The position numbers and the translations under genes were made by a program. The notes beneath the pieces were generated by a model. The model saw nothing but the letters and a program-made list of their open reading frames with translations. It had not been told where the DNA came from and did no database searches. Below, one piece after another: positions 7,137 through 13,563 of a stretch of 21,405 nt of DNA (the first letter of the stretch is position 1; the number at the start of each line of letters is the position of its first letter). The stretch spans positions 1-21,405 of the forward strand of contig NZ_CAPJ01000308.1 of the NCBI RefSeq assembly GCF_000331775.1. Reading direction: 5' to 3'. This stretch comes from Xanthomonas translucens pv. translucens DSM 18974. GTDB taxonomy: Bacteria; Pseudomonadota; Gammaproteobacteria; Xanthomonadales; Xanthomonadaceae.

Positions 7137-8303
7137 TCATTCACGCTTGCAGCGCTCTGAAAGCCACATCGGCCGACGCTGAGAATGCCGACGTTGCGCC
7201 GCTCCGGCCCGCCAATCCGGCAACCCGTCCCCCCGCTCGTCGCACTCCGGCACCGCAATGCGCAACTGCGCAGCGGCAGCACGATACGTCTCCAACCGAT
7301 GCACTCGCGCAACGATTTCCGCATCGTGCGCCGCATCCTGCTCGGCCCCCGCCTCGCTCGCCGGTAACCATCCCCAGCGCCGGAACTGCTGCAGGAACCA
7401 GCGCCCATCCGACAGCCACGGCATGTTCGCCAGGCCACCCGCATGGAAGCGCAGACCTTGCGGATCTGCACCATCGTCGGCGTCGCCGCCCGGCAGCAGA
7501 CACGCCGCGATACGCTCCGCCGGCAAGCCGATCACGTCCGCATCGGCCAGCCACGCCACCGCTTCGCGGCGGTGCGCGGCATCGTCGAGCCAGCGGCAGG
7601 CGTCGAGTAGCGTGGCGGTCAGCGCGGTTGCCAGTTCCGGCTGCAGTGCGGCGAAGGCACGGCGGCAGGCCAGCACTTTCTCCGGATGCCCGGGCCACAG
7701 CTCGCCGCTGCGAATCGCGCGCCGGCCCGCGCCCATCGCTTCGGCCTGCGCCGCCCACGGTTCACCGGCGCAGTAACCGTCCAGTTCGCCGCGCGCCAAC
7801 GCATCGGGCATCTGCGGCGGCGGCAGGGTCACCGCCTGGATGGCGCCGATCGGATCCACGCCCTGCACCGCCAGCCAGTAGTACAGCCACATCGCGTGGG
7901 TGCCGGTGGGGAAGGTCTGCGCGAACACAGGCGCGCGGCCGAGCGCAGCCAGTGCGCTGCGCAGCGGCGTGCCTTGCGCCAGCGCGTCGGCCAGCGCCGG
8001 CGCCAGGGTGATCGCCTGGCCGTTCTGGTTGAGGGTGAGCAGGATCGCCATGTCCGCCTGCGGCCCGCCGATGCCGCATTCCACGCCGTAGACCAGGCCG
8101 GCCAAGGCGTGCGCCGCGTCCAGTTCGCCGGACATCAGCTTGTCGCGCACCGCGGCCCACGACGCCTGCCGTTGCAACTCCAGGCGCAGGCCGTGGCGGC
8201 GGTCCATGCCCAGCCGCACCGCGGCGATCAGCGGCGCGCAGTCGATCAGCGGCAGGTAGCCCAGGCGCAGGGTGCGCGGTTCGGGGTGCAGTGGTGCGCT
8301 CAT
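7137..8303 (-). CDS. nasS: Nitrate/nitrite sensor NasS (CmpA/NrtA-like periplasmic-binding fold, cytoplasmic)
   Basis: NasS binds nitrate or nitrite and controls the antiterminator NasT, which it sequesters when no ligand is present (known from Azotobacter, Paracoccus and related systems). The 388-aa protein starts directly with the binding-protein fold (LRLGYLPLIDCAPLIAA) and has no signal peptide or lipobox, as expected for a cytoplasmic sensor rather than an ABC-transporter binding protein. Family-like segments include DAAHALAGLVYGVECGIGG, TFPTGTHAMWLYYWLA, GELDGYCAGEPWAAQA and WPGHPEKVLACRRAF. The start 8303 has GAGGAA just upstream, overlapping the nasT stop; the gap to nasT is 7 bp, so the pair is probably one operon. 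The last roughly 35 residues (after RIAVPE) are Arg-rich and look like a non-conserved tail. Confidence 0.9.
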   Translation of the reverse strand: MSAPLHPEPRTLRLGYLPLIDCAPLIAAVRLGMDRRHGLRLELQRQASWAAVRDKLMSGELDAAHALAGLVYGVECGIGGPQADMAILLTLNQNGQAITLAPALADALAQGTPLRSALAALGRAPVFAQTFPTGTHAMWLYYWLAVQGVDPIGAIQAVTLPPPQMPDALARGELDGYCAGEPWAAQAEAMGAGRRAIRSGELWPGHPEKVLACRRAFAALQPELATALTATLLDACRWLDDAAHRREAVAWLADADVIGLPAERIAACLLPGGDADDGADPQGLRFHAGGLANMPWLSDGRWFLQQFRRWGWLPASEAGAEQDAAHDAEIVARVHRLETYRAAAAQLRIAVPECDERGDGLPDWRAGAAQRRHSQRRPMWLSERCKRE

Positions 8304-8310
8304 CGCTTCC

Positions 8311-8886
8311 TCATCCCAGCAGGTCGGCCATCGCGAGGATGCGCTGGGCGACCTCGGCCAGCTTCAGCCCCTGTTTCATCGCCTGCTGCCGCAGCGCGGC
8401 GTAGGCCTCGTTCTCGCTCATGCCGCGCTTGTCCATCAGCAGGCGCTTGGCGCGGTCGATCTGTTCGCGGTCGCGCAGCTTGCCCTGCACTTCGTCCAGT
8501 TGCCGGCGCATGCCGGCTTCCTGTTCGAAGCGCGCCAGCGCCACCTGTACGATCGGCGCCAGCCGCGCCGGCGCCAGGCCGTCGACCACGTAGGTGGTGA
8601 CGCCGGCGCTCACCGCGGCGCGGATCAACTGGTCGTCGCCGTCGGCGGAGAACATCACTACCGGGCGCGGCGCCTGCCGGTGGATCAGCGCCAGTTGCTC
8701 GAGGGTGTCGCGCGAGGGCGAATCGACGTCGATGATGACCACGTCCGGCTGCTCGGTGGACACCGCCTTGAGCAGCGCCGGCGCCGCCGCCACTTCGTCC
8801 AACACCTCGTAGCCGGCGTCGAGCAGCGCCTGGCGCAGCTGCCCGATCGGCTTTTCGGTATCGTTGACCAGCAGGACGCGCAGCAT
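8311..8886 (-). CDS. nasT: ANTAR-domain response regulator / RNA antiterminator NasT
   Basis: Binds leader RNA and prevents termination so that nitrate-assimilation genes are expressed when nitrate or nitrite is present. It has 191 aa from ATG 8886 (MLRVLLVNDTEKP). Residues 1-120 are a receiver-like domain with VVIIDVDSPSRD around D53, a short coiled coil follows at 115-140, and the ANTAR domain is at about 137-188 (REQIDRAKRLLMDKRGMSENEAYAALR), including the typical A-K-x-x-L-M. The frame is open far upstream, but only this start gives a normal receiver N-terminus; no strong ribosome site is visible. nasS follows after 7 bp. Its likely RNA target is the double hexaloop leader at 6506-6570. 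Confidence 0.93.
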   Translation of the reverse strand: MLRVLLVNDTEKPIGQLRQALLDAGYEVLDEVAAAPALLKAVSTEQPDVVIIDVDSPSRDTLEQLALIHRQAPRPVVMFSADGDDQLIRAAVSAGVTTYVVDGLAPARLAPIVQVALARFEQEAGMRRQLDEVQGKLRDREQIDRAKRLLMDKRGMSENEAYAALRQQAMKQGLKLAEVAQRILAMADLLG

Positions 8887-8917
8887 ACGGTCATGGCTAA
8901 CGGAAGTTGGCTGAGCC

Positions 8918-8931
8918 GCATGGTGCCATGC
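8918..8931. promoter_or_regulatory. Inverted repeat in the nasT/cysG divergent promoter region
   Basis: GCATGG-TG-CCATGC, a 6-bp perfect inverted repeat, lies in the 91-bp gap between the divergent nasT and cysG-like starts. It could be a shared operator. No clear sigma-54 or sigma-70 promoter could be assigned in this gap. Confidence 0.3.
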
Positions 8932-8977
8932 AACACGCGTCCGCCGCGAGCCGTCCCCCCACCCCGCAGGAGTTTGC

Positions 8978-9961
8978 ATGCCGCTGTATCCCTTGTTCGC
9001 CGATCTGGGCGGGCGCCGCGTGCTGGTGGTCGGCGGCGGCGAGGTGGCGATGCGCAAGATCGAAGCGCTGCTGCACGCCGGCGCGCAGGTGCTGGTGTAC
9101 GCGCACGCACTCAACGCCACGGTAGCGCAGTGGCTGGCGCAGGGCCGGCTGCAGCGGGTCGATGGCGCGTTCGATCCGCAATGGCTGGACGACGCCTGGC
9201 TGGTGGTCGCGGCCACCGACGACAATGCCTTCAACCGCGCACTCGCCGCGCAGGCCGGGCAGCGCCGCAAGCTGGTCAACGTGGTCGACGATGCCGAACT
9301 GTCCACGTTCCAGGTGCCGGCGATCATCGACCGCGATCCGCTACTGGTGGCGATCTCCTCCAGCGGTGCGGCGCCGATGCTGGCGCGGCGCCTGCGCGAG
9401 CGCTGGGAGACCGAACTGGACCATTCCTATGCGCAACTGGCGCAGTTGTTCGCGCGCCACCGCGAGGCAATCCGCGCGCGCCTGCCGCAGCTGGCGCAGC
9501 GCCGGCGCTGGTTCGAACAGGTGCTGGAAGGCCCGGTGCAGGTGCTGTTGCAGAGCGGGCAGACGCAGGCCGCCGAGCAAGCCTTCCACGACGCCCTGCA
9601 ACGCAGCGAGCAGGATGTGCCGCGCCGCGGCAGCGTGTGGCTGGTCGGCACCGGCAACGGCGATCCCGGCGCGCTGACGCTCAAAGCGCTGCGCGCGTTG
9701 AACCAGGCCGATCTGCTGCTGTGCGATCCCGCAGTGGAGGCCGCGGTGCTGAGCCTGGCGCGCCGCGATGCGACGCGGCAACCGCTGCCCGCCGACGACG
9801 ACGCGCACCTGGCCCTACTGCTCGAACAGGTGCAGGCCGGGCAGCGCGTGGTCAGCCTGAAACCGGGCGACGCGTTCCGGCAGGCGCCGCATGACGCGCT
9901 GGCGGCAGCCCTGGCAACGCACGGCATAGCTTGCGACGTGGTCGCTGGCGTGGCGCGTTAG
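8978..9961 (+). CDS. cysG: Siroheme synthase N-terminal half (precorrin-2 dehydrogenase/ferrochelatase) with truncated, degenerate methyltransferase domain
   Basis: The N-terminal half oxidises precorrin-2 with NAD+ and inserts iron to give siroheme, the cofactor of NirB. Full CysG has about 457 aa; this protein has 327. Residues 1-215 match the dehydrogenase/chelatase module: VLVVGGGEVAMRK at 15-27, NVVDD at 101-105 with D104 at the same number as the catalytic Asp of enteric CysG, and ISSSG with S128. Residues 217-327 resemble only the first part of the uroporphyrinogen-III methyltransferase (WLVGTGNGDPGALTLKALRA, then VVSLKPGDAF). Segments equivalent to GKRAG and GGDPFIFGRGGEE are altered or missing, and the protein ends at VVAGVAR, where CysG has VVPGIT plus about 140 further residues. 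SUMT activity is therefore unlikely. AGGAG lies 5 nt before ATG 8978. The stop overlaps the convergent gene at 9958 by 4 bp. Confidence 0.88.
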   Translation: MPLYPLFADLGGRRVLVVGGGEVAMRKIEALLHAGAQVLVYAHALNATVAQWLAQGRLQRVDGAFDPQWLDDAWLVVAATDDNAFNRALAAQAGQRRKLVNVVDDAELSTFQVPAIIDRDPLLVAISSSGAAPMLARRLRERWETELDHSYAQLAQLFARHREAIRARLPQLAQRRRWFEQVLEGPVQVLLQSGQTQAAEQAFHDALQRSEQDVPRRGSVWLVGTGNGDPGALTLKALRALNQADLLLCDPAVEAAVLSLARRDATRQPLPADDDAHLALLLEQVQAGQRVVSLKPGDAFRQAPHDALAAALATHGIACDVVAGVAR

Positions 9962-10281
9962 TCGTCCCCGCAAACTGAAGCGCCATGGCCCTGCGCATGA
10001 GACGGGGACTGACGCTGCGCCGGCCACGACACCTCGCGCAGCACCATATCCATCTGCTCCGCAAGCAGCTCCATGCACACCGCCAGCTCGCCGGCACGCA
10101 CCTTCGGTGCGGCCTCGCGCTCTTCGTCCACGCTCCGCGGCTGTGCGAGTCGCGCCAGGAACGTAATGAACTCGCCCAACCGCACCAATCGGAACTGGCT
10201 TTCCTCGGGCAGGAAGTAACCCGACATGGCGTCGGGATCCCCATGCACCCCGATGTTCTCCTCACGAACAGGTTGCGGCAT
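9958..10281 (-). CDS. Small hypothetical protein, resembling the Xanthomonadaceae XAC0095-like family
   Basis: 107 aa, soluble, with no membrane segment or signal peptide. The core GYFLPEESQFRLVRLGEFI, followed by an acidic/helical stretch ending in LAVCMELLAEQMDMVLREV, reminds me of small Xanthomonas-restricted proteins annotated as XAC0095-like. That link is from memory and not certain. Function unknown. ATG 10281 has AGGAGG 7 nt upstream, a strong ribosome site supporting a real gene. A likely promoter lies at 10325-10353. The gene is convergent with the cysG-like gene (4-bp overlap) and divergent from the restriction island, so it probably marks the host-side border of that island. Confidence 0.75.
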   Translation of the reverse strand: MPQPVREENIGVHGDPDAMSGYFLPEESQFRLVRLGEFITFLARLAQPRSVDEEREAAPKVRAGELAVCMELLAEQMDMVLREVSWPAQRQSPSHAQGHGASVCGDD

Positions 10282-10321
10282 TGCGCGCCCTCCTGGCTTG
10301 GGCCGCGTCTCGGCCCCGCAA

Positions 10322-10341
10322 TGAGTTCTACATACAACTCA
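10322..10341. promoter_or_regulatory. Inverted repeat TGAGTT-N8-AACTCA, possible operator
   Basis: A perfect 6-bp inverted repeat spaced 8 bp (centre to centre about 14 bp). It overlaps the likely promoter of the small hypothetical gene, where a repressor would block transcription. No regulator gene is encoded nearby, so the binding protein is unknown. Confidence 0.4.
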
Positions 10342-10353
10342 AACGCCCGTCAA
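10325..10353 (-). promoter_or_regulatory. Probable sigma-70 promoter of the small hypothetical gene
   Basis: Minus-strand TTGACG (10353-10348), a 17-nt spacer, then TAGAAC (10330-10325). The predicted start is near 10318, about 37 nt upstream of ATG 10281. The -10 region lies inside the inverted repeat at 10322-10341. Confidence 0.4.
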
Positions 10354-10363
10354 CATCTTTTAT

Positions 10364-10384
10364 TGCATCAAACTGATTGATGCA
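10364..10384. promoter_or_regulatory. Inverted repeat TGCATCA-N7-TGATGCA upstream of the restriction operon
   Basis: A perfect 7-bp inverted repeat in an AT-rich patch, about 35 bp upstream of the first restriction-island gene. It is a candidate operator or promoter-proximal site. A TTGACA at 10394-10399 with CATGAT 17 nt later is a possible but weak promoter that would start at or within the first codons of the gene. Confidence 0.4.
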
Positions 10385-10417
10385 CAATTTATTTTGACAT
10401 CCCAGAAAAAGCGGACC

Positions 10418-11017
10418 ATGATCCGCTTCATGGAAAATCATGCAAAACAAGCCACACTGTCGGCCACCGCCCAGATCATGCTGGGGCACCCGTTCCGTGG
10501 CGCCATTCCCAGCGTGCCCGGAGGCTCGACCAACGTTTTGCAACTGCGCGATATAACGCCTTCAGGTCGCCTGGCCTGCGACAACCTCCTCACCACCGAA
10601 CTGCAGGGCCGAAAATCACCGGACTGGCTCCGCAACCAGGACATCGTCTTTGTCGCCCGCGGCGACAACACGTTCGCCGCACTGGTCGCCGATCCCCCAC
10701 CCCGCACCGTGTGCTCGCCGCACCTGTACATCATCCGCGTCAACCAGCCGGACGCCCTCCTGCCCGCCTTCCTGGCCTGGCAGCTCAACCAAACGCCGGC
10801 ACAGCGCTATCTGCGCCAGTCGGCCGAAGGCAGCAACCAGCTGAGCATCCGCCGCAGCGTGCTGGACATGACCCCGATCCGCATCCCTCCGCTGGCCCGG
10901 CAACACGCCATCATCGCGCTGGACCGCGCCGCCCAGGCCGAGCGCCTGACGCTGCATGCCCTGATCAAGAACCGCGACACCGAGCTGGCGATCCTCGCCG
11001 AGCGCCTCCTCGCCTAA
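10418..11017 (+). CDS. Single-TRD HsdS-like protein (half-size type I specificity subunit)
   Basis: 199 aa resembling one target-recognition domain plus one conserved helix of a type I specificity subunit. It opens with GHPFRGAI and LQLRDITPSGRL, continues with LRNQDIVFVARGD (the TRD pattern of a readable DNA-binding loop region), LYIIRVNQPDALLPAFLAWQLN and LSIRRSVLDMTPIRIPPLARQ, and ends in a long helix (IIALDRAAQAERLTLHALIKNRDTELAILAERLL). A full HsdS has two such units; this has one. It lies 16 bp before hsdM, so it is probably part of the operon. The frame is open from TTG 10394; ATG 10418 and ATG 10430 are both possible, neither with a good ribosome site. It may form a homodimeric specificity module, swap with the full HsdS, or be a remnant. 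Confidence 0.75.
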   Translation: MIRFMENHAKQATLSATAQIMLGHPFRGAIPSVPGGSTNVLQLRDITPSGRLACDNLLTTELQGRKSPDWLRNQDIVFVARGDNTFAALVADPPPRTVCSPHLYIIRVNQPDALLPAFLAWQLNQTPAQRYLRQSAEGSNQLSIRRSVLDMTPIRIPPLARQHAIIALDRAAQAERLTLHALIKNRDTELAILAERLLA

Positions 11018-11033
11018 TCATCCGGAAACCGCC

Positions 11034-12542
11034 ATGAGCAAGACCGACATCGCCCAGGACACCATCAACGCCGCCGTCTGGGGCGCCTGCGACACCTTCC
11101 GCGGCACCGTGGACCCCAGCGTCTACAAGGACTACGTGCTGACCATGCTGTTCCTGAAATACGTCTCCGACGTCTGGCAGGATCACTACGACGACTACAA
11201 GGCCAAGCACGGCGACAAGCCCGGCCTGATCGAAGAATTGCTCAAGAGCGAGCGCTTCGTGCTGCCGCATACCGCCAACTTCTACACCCTGCACGCCCAG
11301 CGCCACCGCCCCGGCAACGGCGAGCGCATCGACAAGGCCCTGCATGCCATCGAAGACGCCAACCTGGGCAAGCTGCGCGACGTGTTCCAGGACATCAGCT
11401 TCAACGCCAACAAGCTAGGCGAAGAGCAGCAGAAGAACGACCTGCTGCGCCACCTGCTGGAAGACTTCGCCAAGCCCGCGCTCAACCTGCGCCCCTCGCG
11501 CATCGGCCAATTGGACATCATCGGCAATGCCTACGAATACCTGATCAAGAATTTCGCCTCCAGCAGCGGCAAGAAGGCCGGCGAGTTCTACACGCCGCCG
11601 GAAGTCTCCGCGCTCATGGCGCGGCTGATGGATCCAAAGCAAGGCGACGAGATCTGCGACCCCACCTGCGGCTCCGGCTCGCTGCTGCTCAAGTGCGGCC
11701 GCCTGATCCGCGAACGCACCGGCACCGGCAACTACGCGCTCTACGGCCAGGAGGCCATCGGCAGTACCTGGGCGCTGGCCAAGATGAACATGTTCCTGCA
11801 CGGCGAAGACAACCACCGCATCGAATGGGGCGACACCATTCGCAACCCCAAATTGTTGAACGTCAATGCCTTGAAGCAATTCGATATCGTCGTCGCCAAT
11901 CCGCCGTTCTCGCTGGAAAAGTGGGGGCACGACAGCGCCGACAACGACCCGCACGACCGCTTCCGCCGTGGCGTGCCGCCGCGCACCAAGGGCGACTACG
12001 CCTTCATCCTGCACATGATCGACGTCATGAAGCCGCGCACCGGCCGCATGGCCGTGGTCGTGCCGCACGGCGTCCTGTTCCGCGGCGCGGCCGAGGGCCG
12101 CATCCGCCAGAAACTGATCGACGAAAATCTGCTGGACGTGGTGATCGGCCTGCCGGAAAAGCTGTTCTATGGCACCGGCATCCCCGCCGCCGTGCTGATG
12201 TTCCGCAAGAAGAAGGCCGACGACAAGGTGCTGTTCATCGACGCCAGCCGCCACTACCAGGACGGCAAGAACCAGAACCTGCTGCGCGAACGCGACCTGC
12301 AGCGCATTCTGGACACGGTGCAGGCGCGCCAGAACGTGGACAAGTACGCCTACCTGGCCAGCCCGGCCGAGATCGCCGGCAACGACTACAACCTCAACAT
12401 CCCCCGCTACGTGGATACGTTCGAGGAAGAGGCCGAAATCGACCTGATGGCCGTGCGCCGCGAGCGCGAGCAGCTCAAGAGCGAACTGGCCAAACTGGAG
12501 GAACAGATGGCCGGGTATCTGAAGGAGCTGGGCTATGAGTGA
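11034..12542 (+). CDS. hsdM: Type I restriction-modification DNA methyltransferase subunit HsdM
   Basis: N6-adenine methyltransferase of the type I complex; it modifies the site chosen by HsdS and supports cleavage by HsdR. The 502-aa protein has the N-terminal HsdM helical domain (1-150), the GEFYTPPEVSALMARLM box at 183-199, S-adenosylmethionine motif I as DPTCGSGSLLL (209-219), and catalytic motif IV NPPF (289-292). The C-terminus (about 465-500) is a charged coiled-coil helix suited to contacting HsdS. The start ATG 11034 has GGAA upstream. The stop overlaps the start of the dinD-like gene by 8 bp, so translation is probably coupled. It appears intact and functional. Confidence 0.96.
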   Translation: MSKTDIAQDTINAAVWGACDTFRGTVDPSVYKDYVLTMLFLKYVSDVWQDHYDDYKAKHGDKPGLIEELLKSERFVLPHTANFYTLHAQRHRPGNGERIDKALHAIEDANLGKLRDVFQDISFNANKLGEEQQKNDLLRHLLEDFAKPALNLRPSRIGQLDIIGNAYEYLIKNFASSSGKKAGEFYTPPEVSALMARLMDPKQGDEICDPTCGSGSLLLKCGRLIRERTGTGNYALYGQEAIGSTWALAKMNMFLHGEDNHRIEWGDTIRNPKLLNVNALKQFDIVVANPPFSLEKWGHDSADNDPHDRFRRGVPPRTKGDYAFILHMIDVMKPRTGRMAVVVPHGVLFRGAAEGRIRQKLIDENLLDVVIGLPEKLFYGTGIPAAVLMFRKKKADDKVLFIDASRHYQDGKNQNLLRERDLQRILDTVQARQNVDKYAYLASPAEIAGNDYNLNIPRYVDTFEEEAEIDLMAVRREREQLKSELAKLEEQMAGYLKELGYE

Positions 12543-13401
12543 GAAGAAAGCGGACACCGCCGTCGATGCGATCGACGCATTGCCCACGCACGAAGGCGCC
12601 GCGGTCCGGCGCACCTGGCATGCCGATCAGTGGTGGTTCGCGGTCATCGACCTGGTCAGCGCACTGACCGACTCGGAAAGCCCGGAAAACTATCTACGCA
12701 ACCTGCGGCGACGCGATGTAGAACTCTCCGTCAGTTGGGAGAAATGGGTGACGCCACTGCGTGTGACCACGGCCGGCGGCCCGCAGCTATTGAATTGCAC
12801 CACGCTGGAAGGCGCGTTACGCATCATCCAATCCATTCCCTCGCCCAAGGCCGAACCCTTCAAACGCTGGCTGGCGCGCGTCGGCAATGAACGCATCCAG
12901 GGTCAGGAGGCCGTCGATTTCGACGCATTGAGCGAGAATCAGCGCCGCCTGTTCCTGCGCGACCAGATCAGCCAGCACAACAAGGATCTGGCGGCGGCCG
13001 CCAAGCAGGCTGGCGTGGAGACGCCCCTGGAGTACGCCGTCTTCCAGGAGCACGGCTACAAGGGCTTGTATGGCGGCCTGGGCGCGAAGGACATCCACGC
13101 GCGCAAGGCGCTGAAGAAAAGCCAGAAGATCCTCGACCACATGGGCAGCACCGAACTGGCCGCCAACCTGTTCCGCGCCACACAAACCGAAGAAAAGCTG
13201 CGCCGCGACAACGTGCAGGGCAAGACCGCAGCCAACCGCACGCACCACGCGGTCGGCCAGACCGTGCGCAAGACCATCGAAGAACTGGGCGGAACCCTGC
13301 CGGAACACCTGCCTACCCCGCAGACCAGCATCAAGCGGCTGCAGAAGGACGCCACGCCGCCGCTGGGGCAGGAGCCGGACAACGACCAGGACGAACAATG
13401 A
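12535..13401 (+). CDS. dinD: DinD-family protein (DNA damage-inducible protein D, BRO-N-like)
   Basis: E. coli DinD is an SOS-induced protein reported to inhibit RecA filaments; whether this homologue does so is inferred. The 288-aa protein has an N-terminal BRO-N-like domain (about 18-125: RRTWHADQWWFAVIDLVSAL, then LLNCTTLEGALRIIQSIPSPKAEPFKRWLA) and the characteristic DinD C-terminus, including GYKGLYGGLGAKDIHARK, KILDHMGSTELAANLFRATQ and HHAVGQTVRKTIEELGG. No LexA box is visible before it: it starts inside the end of hsdM (8-bp overlap), so it is expressed with the methylase rather than from its own SOS promoter. DinD-like genes embedded in type I loci have been seen elsewhere. Its role here is unknown; protection against RecA-dependent processing of cut DNA is one possibility. 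Confidence 0.9.
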   Translation: MSEKKADTAVDAIDALPTHEGAAVRRTWHADQWWFAVIDLVSALTDSESPENYLRNLRRRDVELSVSWEKWVTPLRVTTAGGPQLLNCTTLEGALRIIQSIPSPKAEPFKRWLARVGNERIQGQEAVDFDALSENQRRLFLRDQISQHNKDLAAAAKQAGVETPLEYAVFQEHGYKGLYGGLGAKDIHARKALKKSQKILDHMGSTELAANLFRATQTEEKLRRDNVQGKTAANRTHHAVGQTVRKTIEELGGTLPEHLPTPQTSIKRLQKDATPPLGQEPDNDQDEQ

Positions 13402-13440
13402 ACAGCCATTTTGTCGCATGGCAAATCAAGCACTTGCCGC

Positions 13441-13469
13441 AAGGGGGGGGTCAATGTGACCCCCCCCTT
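13441..13469. repeat. Perfect 13-bp G8/C8 hairpin between dinD and rhuM
   Basis: AAGGGGGGGGTCA-ATG-TGACCCCCCCCTT: a fully paired stem with a three-base loop and homopolymer arms of eight G and eight C. There is no U-tract, so it is not a classical terminator. It lies in the only sizeable gap (162 bp) of the operon, downstream of the dinD stop and about 95 bp before rhuM. It could attenuate or stabilise the mRNA, or be a repeat-type insertion. The G8 tract may vary in length by slippage. Confidence 0.6.
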
Positions 13470-13563
13470 CCCAGGGCCATGTCCACAACTACGCCAGCTG
13501 GTGTGCAGCAATGGGCAGCTCGCTTACGGGCGCGGGCGGCCTCCTGGCCGAAGGTGCGTGGCG

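Noticed and set aside
8887..8977. Possible sigma-54 promoter for nasT (minus-strand TGGCAC followed by GC)
   Set aside because: The spacing between GG and GC is 9, not 10, and the -12 element is poor, so it was not called.
10394..10422. Sigma-70 promoter TTGACA-N17-CATGAT driving a leaderless half-hsdS mRNA starting at ATG 10430
   Set aside because: The -10 matches only 4 of 6 positions and would require choosing the shorter start; too speculative to annotate.
10411..10426. Hairpin GCGGA-CCATGA-TCCGC with the ATG 10418 in its loop
   Set aside because: Only five base pairs in GC-rich DNA; expected by chance.
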